From Planctomycetaceae bacterium UBA4732 (GTDB taxonomy: Bacteria > Planctomycetota > Planctomycetia > Gemmatales > Gemmataceae): a stretch of 39,160 nt of DNA. Below the pieces are notes generated by a model. The model made no database searches and was not told where the DNA came from. It saw nothing but the letters and a program-made list of their open reading frames with translations. The DNA is taken from the NCBI GenBank assembly GCA_002404095.1, contig DHJA01000003.1, positions 1 to 39,160 on the forward strand. Reading direction: 5' to 3'. Positions within the stretch are counted from its first letter, which is position 1, and every line of letters starts with the position of its first letter. Below, in pieces: positions 32,465 to 39,160 of this stretch. Position numbers and translations under genes: made by a program.

Positions 32465-33391
32465 TCACTTTTTAGGTGGTGCTTCCTTCTTCAATGGCAG
32501 TTCGTTTGCCTTGGGCGTTACCTTGTCAATGTTCGGCGTGATGTCGGCCTCGACGTTGCCTAGCGACCACGACAGGCCGCCGACCAGCAGATTCTGGAAG
32601 AATTCGCTCTGCCATACGTCCTCACGGTGGCCTAGCGAGGTGAAGAAGACGCGGCCCTTCTCGTGCTTCCGCGCCCACGTCTCCGGGTACGGCGGCCGTT
32701 GGTACATGTCGCCTTTCATGTCCTTGGTTTCCATCACCAGGATCACATGCAGGTCCGGCGCGAAGTTCTTCAGCGCGTACCACTCTTCATTGATGTCGAG
32801 GTCCTTCACGCCCTTGAGGCCCGGCCAGTTAGGATCGACGATCTCCAATGGAGCTTTCTGCTGGGCGCCGTGGATGATGAATTCGCCGCCGAGCATAGCG
32901 ATGTAGGGATCGAGTTGGTCGTGCGGCTGGGTCTGGTTGCGGTCGCCCTTGGAGTGGAAGGTGTCGCTGCCGCAGTGGCTGCCGACAAAGCCCTTGCCGC
33001 CGGCCACGGCGTCGAGCAGGTTCTTCTTACCTTCGGCCGACATGGGCGGCGTGCTGTCGGTGCCCTTTTCCACCGTCAGGTCGCCGGTTGTCTCGAAGAC
33101 GAAGCCGTCGAACTTCGGGAATTCCTTGGACGTGAAAATAGCGCCGTCCTTCTCGCATACCACCTCGAAGCCGTGTTTAGCGCCGAGGTCGGTGACGGTC
33201 TGCTCGGCCAGGGACAACCCGCCGTCCTTGGTGCGCTTGACGACGGAATGCTCGAAGGCTTGCGACCGCGTGTACATGAGGACGCGCTTTTTGGACCCGT
33301 CGGCGGGAGCGGTCCAGCCGAACGGCAGGCGCGAGGCGCCAAGGGCGACGGCGGCTAGGCCGGCCCTTTGCAGTAGTTGACGACGATTCAT
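32465..33391 (-). CDS. ThuA-like domain protein with export signal
   Basis: A 308-aa ThuA-like protein (class I glutamine-amidotransferase-like fold). The N-terminus has a twin-arginine-type signal (MNRRQLLQRAGLAAVALGAS). The domain shows KRVLMYTRSQAFEHSVV, FDGFVFETTGDLTVEKG, GKGFVGSHCGSDTFHSKGD and GRVFFTSLGHREDVW, all conserved in the family. ThuA relatives take part in trehalose or other sugar-ketone metabolism. It lies between a DUF1501 and a DUF1080 gene on the same strand, consistent with a secreted sugar-degradation cluster; this link is inferred. Confidence 0.92.
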   Translation of the reverse strand: MNRRQLLQRAGLAAVALGASRLPFGWTAPADGSKKRVLMYTRSQAFEHSVVKRTKDGGLSLAEQTVTDLGAKHGFEVVCEKDGAIFTSKEFPKFDGFVFETTGDLTVEKGTDSTPPMSAEGKKNLLDAVAGGKGFVGSHCGSDTFHSKGDRNQTQPHDQLDPYIAMLGGEFIIHGAQQKAPLEIVDPNWPGLKGVKDLDINEEWYALKNFAPDLHVILVMETKDMKGDMYQRPPYPETWARKHEKGRVFFTSLGHREDVWQSEFFQNLLVGGLSWSLGNVEADITPNIDKVTPKANELPLKKEAPPKK

Positions 33392-33502
33392 GGTGAGGAC
33401 TCCTTTGTATGACGTTGGCCGCGCCGTCGGGCGGGCCGATGGTGGAGGGTGCGCGTTAGTTTAGGAGTCTGTGGGTTGGATTGCCAGCGGGGGACGTATT
33501 TA

Positions 33503-33582
33503 CCCTACGAGCCGCGACCGTAAGGGAGCGGGGGAAAACCACTCCCTTACGGTCGCGGCTCGTGAGGTCGCGGCTCGTAGGG
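33503..33582. repeat. hairpin with a duplicated right arm (GGTCGCGGCT type)
   Basis: Arm 33507-33528 pairs perfectly (22 bp) with 33542-33563. Part of the left arm, extended to 33503-33519, also pairs over 17 bp with a second copy at 33566-33582, so two competing stems are possible. It begins immediately after the DUF1501 stop (minus strand). Its motif is related to the repeats at 8201, 10421 and 30625. Confidence 0.8.
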
Positions 33583-33585
33583 GTG

Positions 33586-34818
33586 TTAGCCTTTAAGTAT
33601 CTCGACCGGCTCGTACTTGCCGCCGAGTACGTCCTTGCTGGAGACGCCAAGCCACTGGTCAAGAATGGTGGCGTATACGCGCCGGAAATCCGTGCCGTAC
33701 TTCAAATTGCCCATATTAAGGTCCGCAAGGTCGGGATGCTTACCCACGGGGCCGGCCTTGACCTTGCCGCCGACGAGCAACATCGGAGCGGCCGTGCCGT
33801 GGTCGGTGCCCTTGCTGCCGTTCTCCTTGACGCGACGGCCGAACTCCGAGAACGTCATCATCAAAATGCGGTCGCGATGGCCGCGCGCCGCCAAGTCTTT
33901 GAAGAACGCCGTCATGGCTCCGGACACTTGCGTCATCAGATTGGCGTGGGCCGTGGCCTGGGCGGCGTGGGTGTCGAAGCCGTCGATGGACACGTAGAAG
34001 ATGCGGGCGCCGAGGTCGGCGTCAATGAGCTGGGCGGCGAGTTTGAGGCGCGTGGCCAGCGGCGTGTTGGGATACGTCGCCTTGGGCTGGTAGTTCTTGC
34101 CGATCTCTTGCAAGCGGCGACTGCTGGCGTAAGTGTCGGCCGCGGTCTTCTCCACAAACTGGAGCAGGCCGGCCCCCGCCTTCGGCTTGACCGCGCCCTC
34201 GATCACTTCGCGTTGATTCTTTTTGTCGGCCCCGTTGGCGGCCGCGGTCTGCAATTGAAACTCTTCCAGGGTGGAGATGGACGGCACGCGCACCGGGGCG
34301 CCTTCCATCGCCAACGGCGACTTCTCGTTGCTGGTCTTGAGGTGGAACGACGGCGTCGCCGGCATGTGCTTGAGCGCGTTGCCGATCCATCCCTCCGTAA
34401 GCGTGTCATCCGGCGCGGCAGTCTGCCAGATGTCCATGGCGCGGAAATGCGACTCCGTGGGTGTAGGATAGCCGACGCCCTGCAAGACGCACAAGGCGTT
34501 GTCCTGCAACAACTCCGCCAGTCCGTCCATGCCGGGGTGTAGGCCGATTTGGTCGTTGATCTTCTTGACCTGCGATGCGGAAATGGCGAGCGTGGGCCTG
34601 GCTTTCTTGTAGTTGTCGTCATTGTACGGCACGACCATGTTGAGGCCGTCGTTGCCGCCGGTGAACTCGACGACGACGAGGATGGTGTCTTTGCCGCCCG
34701 GCTTATCGGAAGCCGGTGCGAGCGCCGCGGCCCGGCTTAGGAAGGCCGGCATGTTCAGGCCCAAGGCCGTCACGCCGGCCGAGGTCAGTTTCAGGAAGTC
34801 GCGTCGATTTTGAGACAT
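33586..34818 (-). CDS. DUF1501 protein, DUF1800-associated type
   Basis: A 410-aa exported protein with a twin-arginine-type signal (MSQNRRDFLKLTSAGVTALGLN). DUF1501 features are VVVEFTGGNDGLNMVVPYND, HPGMDGLAELL, THAAQATAHANL after DGFD, and the metal-site FSEFGRRVKENGSKGTDHGTAAP. It differs from the other DUF1501 in the window and matches the subgroup paired with DUF1800, which lies just upstream on the same strand. The fold is phosphatase/sulfatase-like; the reaction is unknown. Confidence 0.94.
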   Translation of the reverse strand: MSQNRRDFLKLTSAGVTALGLNMPAFLSRAAALAPASDKPGGKDTILVVVEFTGGNDGLNMVVPYNDDNYKKARPTLAISASQVKKINDQIGLHPGMDGLAELLQDNALCVLQGVGYPTPTESHFRAMDIWQTAAPDDTLTEGWIGNALKHMPATPSFHLKTSNEKSPLAMEGAPVRVPSISTLEEFQLQTAAANGADKKNQREVIEGAVKPKAGAGLLQFVEKTAADTYASSRRLQEIGKNYQPKATYPNTPLATRLKLAAQLIDADLGARIFYVSIDGFDTHAAQATAHANLMTQVSGAMTAFFKDLAARGHRDRILMMTFSEFGRRVKENGSKGTDHGTAAPMLLVGGKVKAGPVGKHPDLADLNMGNLKYGTDFRRVYATILDQWLGVSSKDVLGGKYEPVEILKG

Positions 34819-34857
34819 GGAATGCTCCTTTATCGGGTCCGCACTGTGAAGTTCTTC

Positions 34858-34931
34858 GGGTGTGCCACGGCTGTTTCAGCCGTGTTTCGTCTTTGCACCT
34901 TCCGCACGGCCGAGACGGCCGTGCCACACCC
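34858..34931. repeat. cruciform-like repeat of two nested hairpins
   Basis: Two perfect 8-bp hairpins (CACGGCTG-TTT-CAGCCGTG 34866-34884 and CACGGCCG-AGA-CGGCCGTG 34905-34923) lie within a larger outer stem formed by GGGTGTG (34858-34864) and CACACCC (34925-34931). It fills the gap between the DUF1800 and DUF1501 genes on the minus strand. Confidence 0.75.
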
Positions 34932-34942
34932 AACTCAGCAAG

Positions 34943-36346
34943 CTAACTTAATTGATACTCCGGCAGCGTCAGCACCAGATGACACAAGGCGCGGACGCGA
35001 TGGTCGGCCGCCTCTTCTTCCGTCCAGTAGACCGGCGCCGTTTGCTTGTGGGCGTGTTGTTGATACTCGCGCAAGCGGGCTCGCGATTCGTCGGGAACGT
35101 CGTTTTGCAAAAAGAGCGTCAGCAAGAAATCGAGAACCTCGTCGTCGGTCTTCTTATGAACTTTGAGCGCCAGCGCCGCCGGGTCGGTGCGGGCGCTGAA
35201 ACGCGGGTCTTCGGTGGACGTGAGGGCGAGGGCCAGGTTCTGGCGGAACAGCAGGGTTTGGCCGTTGAGCCAAGTCGGGCCGCCGTCCCAGCCCTTCACC
35301 GACGGCGGATAAAACACATTCTGCCCCAGTTGCTCCAACACGGGAACCAGCGCACTCGTGCCGATATGGCCTTCCAGGCCGCGGATAATGCCGAGCGCGA
35401 AATCGACCGGCGATTTGATCCTTTTGCGGTACGCTTGATCCGAAAAGAACAGATTCGACGACAGCACCGTCTTCACGAGGGCGCCGAAGTCGTAGCCGCT
35501 CTTGCGGAATTGCTCCGCCAACGGCTCGATCAACTCCGGCGCCCCGTCTTCGCTCACGAGAAAGCGGTAGAGCTTGGCGGCGATGAAGCCGGGCGCGGAC
35601 TTTTGTTCCAGACAGATACGCACAATGTCGTCGCCCTTCCACTTGCCGGTCTGACCGAGAACCGTTTTCTCGCCGTCGTCGTGCCGACTGGTATTGAAGA
35701 GCGCGGCGTTGTCTTTGATCTCCCAGCCGGTGAAGGCGCGGGCGGCCTCGCGCACGTCATTCTCGGAATAATGGCCAATTCCAAGGCTGAATAGCTCCAT
35801 TAGCTCGCGGCCGTAGTTCTCGTTGGCGTTGCCCTTCTTGCTGTCGCGGCCGTCGAGCCAGATCAACATGGCCGGGTTCCGCGACATCTTACTTAACAGA
35901 GCGGAAAAGTCGCCCAAGGCGTATTGGCACATTAAATCATACTGGCCGAGCATGAAGCGGGCGTTCTGCACTTTGGCGTTGCTGGTGGCGAAGTGGTTGT
36001 GCCAGAACAGCGTCATCTTTTCTTGAAGCGGATGCGGACTGTACAGCATCCGGTGCAGCCACCAGGCGCGCAGCTGGACGCCGTTGTTCGAGTCGGCGAT
36101 GCTCCGCTCCATTTGCTGGCTGACCTGATCGTACTCTTCCTGCTTCGGCCCTCCTTGAAGGAGGCTTTCGATGGTCTTTTCGGGGCCGTCCTTCAACGCC
36201 TTTTCCAGCTCGCCAACGGCGGCGCCGAATGCCGCCCGACGGTAGAGATGGCCGACGCGGCGCATGTCCCACGGTGCCTTTTCGGAAGGGTGGTATGCCT
36301 GCCATGCCCAATTAGGATCAATTTTCGTATCGGCTATGTCTGTCAT
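34943..36346 (-). CDS. DUF1800 family protein
   Basis: A 467-aa DUF1800 protein. Signature segments are RVGHLYRRAAFGAAVGELEKAL, MTLFWHNHFATSNAKV, AMLIWLDGRDSKKGNANENYGRELMELFSLG and the AARAFTGWEI helix. There is no clear signal peptide. The family is nearly always next to a DUF1501 gene, as here, and the pair is thought to act together on the cell surface; the biochemical role is unknown. It begins 3 bp after the stop of the upstream 577-aa gene, so the three are probably one operon. Confidence 0.94.
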   Translation of the reverse strand: MTDIADTKIDPNWAWQAYHPSEKAPWDMRRVGHLYRRAAFGAAVGELEKALKDGPEKTIESLLQGGPKQEEYDQVSQQMERSIADSNNGVQLRAWWLHRMLYSPHPLQEKMTLFWHNHFATSNAKVQNARFMLGQYDLMCQYALGDFSALLSKMSRNPAMLIWLDGRDSKKGNANENYGRELMELFSLGIGHYSENDVREAARAFTGWEIKDNAALFNTSRHDDGEKTVLGQTGKWKGDDIVRICLEQKSAPGFIAAKLYRFLVSEDGAPELIEPLAEQFRKSGYDFGALVKTVLSSNLFFSDQAYRKRIKSPVDFALGIIRGLEGHIGTSALVPVLEQLGQNVFYPPSVKGWDGGPTWLNGQTLLFRQNLALALTSTEDPRFSARTDPAALALKVHKKTDDEVLDFLLTLFLQNDVPDESRARLREYQQHAHKQTAPVYWTEEEAADHRVRALCHLVLTLPEYQLS

Positions 36347-36349
36347 CGG

Positions 36350-38083
36350 TTATTTCCCCGTCTTCCACCGCAGGTCGAATTGAAACTCGTTCGTCGTATA
36401 GGTTTCGTCCAGGTTCACCTCGCCGACGCCGCGAACCCACTGGATGAACGCCTCCACTTGCTTCCGCGCGGCGTCCGGCGGCACGGCCTGATCCAAAATC
36501 GTTTGCGTCACCAGCGTGCCCTCGAACGCCTTCACGAGGTCCGCCAGGCCGCTGGGAACGAGTCGCGCTTGCGTGGTGGCGGCGCCGCCCGGCGATTGCT
36601 TGGTTTCCTTTTGCAATTCATCGACCAACTCGCGGCACAACTCGGTCGTGGACGACGCCACGAATTGGTTGCCGACGCGCGTGAAGCTGGGGCTGAAGTT
36701 GAAGCGATAACCGCCGTCGTCGCCCTTGTAAGGGGCGTCCTCCGGAAAGCGGTAGCTGACGATATCGCAGTCTTTGTACTTCTCTTCGTTCATCTTCAAT
36801 TTGACCTGCGTCGTGGCGAGCAGGGCGGCGCCGCGCAGCGCCGTTTCCAGGTTCCGGCCGAGCGTCTCCGGGTTGCGCATCTCACTGACGACGGCGAAGG
36901 CGGGGACGTGCTGGGCCGGGACGATCTTGTAGCCGGCGGTCGGCTGCTCGGCGGCGACAAAGCGCTGGTATGGGCCGGCGTCCGTCAGCAAAGTGCTGAT
37001 CCGTAGGCCGGACAGGAACTTTCCGGTGTTCTTATCGGTTTCTTCCATGGATTTGACGAGTTGGCTGTTGACCAGCTTCGCGCGGTCCGTCCAGATGGCG
37101 GCGGGATCGAGATAGAAAGATTCGCTATAGAGTACGCCCTTGGGGGCAAGCGGCGGTCGGGTTCCCGGCTGGCCCTCTGGAGGCAGGAACACCGTCTGGA
37201 CCGCGCCCATGCCGTCACGGCCCCGCGGGAGGCGTCCACTCAGGCGCAGCCCCTCTTGGTCCTGACAAAGGCCAATGCTGACAAACGGCGACCGGCCCAG
37301 CGTATCGACTAAGGCCCCATAAAGGAGCAGCTGAAGCATGTCGCGCGGAGTCGTGTAGAACTCCTTGAAACCCGGCTGTTGCTTCACTCCTTCCATGTTG
37401 ATCCACAGGCTGGCGAGTGGTTCGGCCGGCAGCAGGGCCGCGGCGTCGGCAACCGATGCGACCGCCGCCATGCTCTTCTTCGATTTGCCCGCGAAGAGGT
37501 CGAGAGCGCCTTGCAAGGCTTTTGGGTTGTTGCTGACGATTAGGGTGGAACCGACGACTGCCGCGCAAGCGTCCTTGCCGAAGCGGATCGTTTCGACGCC
37601 CTGATACGTCTCTTTAACAGGCCGCTCCTTCACATCCTGTCGAGCCAGCTCCTGATCGATCATTTCCAAAGCGGCCGCGACGAATTTCTTCATCAGCTTC
37701 TCGTCCTTGCCCTGGACGACAAGCAACGCCGGCGCCTTATCGCCGAACTTCGTCGCCAATACCGCGCCGCCGCCGGCGAGGCGGTCGAGCAACTCAAACC
37801 GATCCGCCCCCAGCTCTTTCTCGAAGTAGGCGAGGAACTGGTAGTAGCGGCGGTAGGTGGTCGATTTGAGCAATTCCTTGATGGACGGGAACTGCTGAAG
37901 CTCTTTCACCGCGTCGAGGTTTGTGAGCGTTTCGACCAGACGGCGCGGGCTTTTGATTTGCACCAGCAGATCGGCCGAGTCAGGCACGAAGCTCAACGGC
38001 GAAGAGGGCGTATCCGCGAGTGCGCTGGCGGCGAACAGGGCGACAAGGGAAAGGCCGGCCGCGAATCGGGAGAGCAAGCGCAT
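36350..38083 (-). CDS. secreted protein of unknown function, first gene of the DUF1800/DUF1501 unit
   Basis: A 577-aa protein with a signal peptide (MRLLSRFAAGLSLVALFAASALA). ATG 38081-38083 (complement) is preferred over longer readings because AAGGAG lies 10 nt upstream and the signal peptide starts there. It has a mixed alpha/beta body: LSFVPDSADLLVQIKSPRRLVETLT, an early GGGAVLATKF strand and VSNNPKALQGALDLFAGKS. This resembles planctomycete proteins annotated only as hypothetical, possibly DUF3352-like lipoprotein-type repeats. Its stop is 3 bp before DUF1800. It may be a surface partner of that pair. Confidence 0.85.
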   Translation of the reverse strand: MRLLSRFAAGLSLVALFAASALADTPSSPLSFVPDSADLLVQIKSPRRLVETLTNLDAVKELQQFPSIKELLKSTTYRRYYQFLAYFEKELGADRFELLDRLAGGGAVLATKFGDKAPALLVVQGKDEKLMKKFVAAALEMIDQELARQDVKERPVKETYQGVETIRFGKDACAAVVGSTLIVSNNPKALQGALDLFAGKSKKSMAAVASVADAAALLPAEPLASLWINMEGVKQQPGFKEFYTTPRDMLQLLLYGALVDTLGRSPFVSIGLCQDQEGLRLSGRLPRGRDGMGAVQTVFLPPEGQPGTRPPLAPKGVLYSESFYLDPAAIWTDRAKLVNSQLVKSMEETDKNTGKFLSGLRISTLLTDAGPYQRFVAAEQPTAGYKIVPAQHVPAFAVVSEMRNPETLGRNLETALRGAALLATTQVKLKMNEEKYKDCDIVSYRFPEDAPYKGDDGGYRFNFSPSFTRVGNQFVASSTTELCRELVDELQKETKQSPGGAATTQARLVPSGLADLVKAFEGTLVTQTILDQAVPPDAARKQVEAFIQWVRGVGEVNLDETYTTNEFQFDLRWKTGK

Positions 38084-38101
38084 GGGGTCGAACTCCTTCT
38101 T

Positions 38102-38130
38102 GCTCCCTCCCCCGCAAGGGGGGAGGGAGC
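38102..38130. repeat. short GC-rich hairpin
   Basis: GCTCCCTCCCCC pairs with GGGGGAGGGAGC around a 5-nt loop. It lies 19 bp upstream of the 577-aa gene start, in the divergent gap before the phosphoesterase gene. Confidence 0.65.
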
Positions 38131-38210
38131 CGGATGATGGTTGACGCGGGCTTCGACTACCTATACTTGACCGAGAGGCCGCGGGTTTCAAAATGACACG
38201 GAGGGCCGCC

Positions 38211-39098
38211 ATGAGCCTGCGCATCGCCATCACCGCCGATCTCCACTGGGGCCACCGCACCGGCGCCGACGCCGTCCGCCTGCTGGCGTCGTATCTTCAC
38301 GCCGAGCCGCCCGACGTGCTGGTGTTGGCCGGCGACCTCGGCGTCGGCTTGATGTTCGGGGATTGTCTCCGCCTCTTCGCGGACCTGCCGTGCCGCAAAG
38401 CCCTCGTCCCCGGCAACCACGACGTCTGGGTGCAGGCAGACGGCGCGGATTATGACTCGCTGACACTCTATGACAAACAGCTGCCGCATTGCGCTGAACG
38501 TTTCGGCTTCCACCATCTCGACCAAGGTCCGCTTCTCTTGCCGGACGCCGGCCTTGCCTTGGTCGGTTCGATGAACTGGTACGACTATTCCTGGGCGCTC
38601 GACGAACTGCGGCGCCGCTTTCCGACGGAAGAACATCGTTTGCATAGCAAGCGCTTCACACGCGGCCGGCACAACGACGCCAACTTCGTGCGCTGGCCGC
38701 TCGACGATGTTCAGTTCACGGCGCGGGTTGTGGCGACGTTTGCCCGTCAGCTTCAATCCGCGCTGGCCACGACGGACAAGGCCATTGTAATCGTGCACCA
38801 TCCGCCGTTCCACGGGTTGAGCTTCCCGCAACAAGAATCGCCGTTGCCTCTTGACGCTCTGTTGTGGGAAGCTTTCTCCGGCAATCGCGCCATGGAAGAA
38901 GTGTTAGCGCGTCACGCGGAGCGCATCCCGTTCGCGTTCTGCGGCCACACCCATAGGGCGCGCGAGGCAATGCTTGGCCCCATCCGGGGCTACAACATCG
39001 GCGGCGATTATGCGTTCAAGCGGCTGCTCGTACTGAATTGGCCGGAGGGAACCGTGACGACGCACGAATTTGGAGACGAGGCGAGCGGGGTCGCGTAA
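38211..39098 (+). CDS. calcineurin-like metallophosphoesterase
   Basis: A 295-aa phosphoesterase with the two-metal motifs D10-L-H12 (ITADLHWGH), VLAGDLG, VPGNHD, IVIVHHPPFHG and FCGHTHRA. ATG 38211 has GGAGGG 5 nt upstream and starts the fold at once; an ATG 18 nt earlier is in frame but has no ribosome site. No signal peptide, so it is cytosolic. Substrate (nucleotide, protein or RNA phosphate) is unknown. The last 19 nt of the gene lie in the left arm of a palindrome, so the final residues EASGVA and the stop codon derive from or coincide with the repeat. Confidence 0.9.
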   Translation: MSLRIAITADLHWGHRTGADAVRLLASYLHAEPPDVLVLAGDLGVGLMFGDCLRLFADLPCRKALVPGNHDVWVQADGADYDSLTLYDKQLPHCAERFGFHHLDQGPLLLPDAGLALVGSMNWYDYSWALDELRRRFPTEEHRLHSKRFTRGRHNDANFVRWPLDDVQFTARVVATFARQLQSALATTDKAIVIVHHPPFHGLSFPQQESPLPLDALLWEAFSGNRAMEEVLARHAERIPFAFCGHTHRAREAMLGPIRGYNIGGDYAFKRLLVLNWPEGTVTTHEFGDEASGVA

Positions 39099-39160
39099 GC
39101 GCCCCGAGATGGTATCAGCGACTGCATCGAACTCGGGGCGCTTACGCGACCCCGCTCGCC
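39080..39160. repeat. perfect 29-bp palindrome overlapping the 3' end of a gene
   Basis: Arms 39080-39108 and 39132-39160 are complementary at all 29 positions, enclosing a 23-nt loop. The left arm covers the last codons and the stop codon (39096-39098) of the phosphoesterase gene. The right arm reaches the window edge, so the repeat may be longer. Confidence 0.88.

Overview
The window reads as chromosomal DNA from a planctomycete, probably of the Gemmata-like lineage. The phylum call rests on family content: a PSCyt1/DUF1549/DUF1553 cytochrome protein paired with a DUF1501 protein, a second DUF1501 paired with DUF1800, a DUF1080 protein, a ThuA-like protein, and a cyclic-nucleotide-binding/thioredoxin-reductase fusion next to a UBP-type zinc finger. 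The order-level guess is inference. The DNA is GC-rich, genes occur in short runs on both strands, and there is no phage, transposase or CRISPR array.

Layout. 1-2.7 kb: tRNA-Pro(CGG) with promoter and terminator, a nitrilase-family gene broken by a one-base frameshift, a coupled Rieske/cytochrome c'-like pair and a lone receiver-domain protein. 2.7-6 kb: a ferrous-iron uptake operon (two FeoA, FeoB, a Cys-rich FeoB-associated protein) behind a promoter and a Fur-box-like palindrome. 6-7.2 kb: four small genes including an overlapping pair of unknowns and a HicB-like protein. 7.2-14.5 kb: rsmH, a spinster-type MFS transporter, two unknowns, an orphan two-domain ABC permease and a PQQ-propeller protein. 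14.7-17.8 kb: a VapBC-type toxin-antitoxin pair, hisG-hisI, apt and a GNAT acetyltransferase. 18-21.6 kb: a BON-domain protein, the cNMP/TrxR-like fusion with its zinc-finger partner, and a DJ-1/PfpI protein. 21.7-24.8 kb: an ATP-grasp-like protein, a small secreted protein and an acyl-CoA dehydrogenase homologue. 25-29 kb: the PSCyt/DUF1501 pair. 29-31.6 kb: an ABC-2 exporter. 31.7-38.1 kb: a minus-strand run of planctomycete families (577-aa unknown, DUF1800, DUF1501, ThuA, DUF1080). 38.2 kb to the end: a metallophosphoesterase.

The most striking structure is intergenic. Most gaps longer than about 60 bp carry a long, often near-perfect inverted repeat. At least eight distinct sequence types are present and several recur: a ~135-bp hairpin at 2742 and 24808 with a partly conserved loop, a TCCTATAAG type at 12692 and 20980, and a GGTCGCGGCT-type motif at 8201, 10421, 17882, 30625 and 33503. 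One palindrome at the right edge overlaps the 3' end of a gene and supplies its stop codon. These look like REP/MITE-like or terminator elements; no function is shown by sequence alone.
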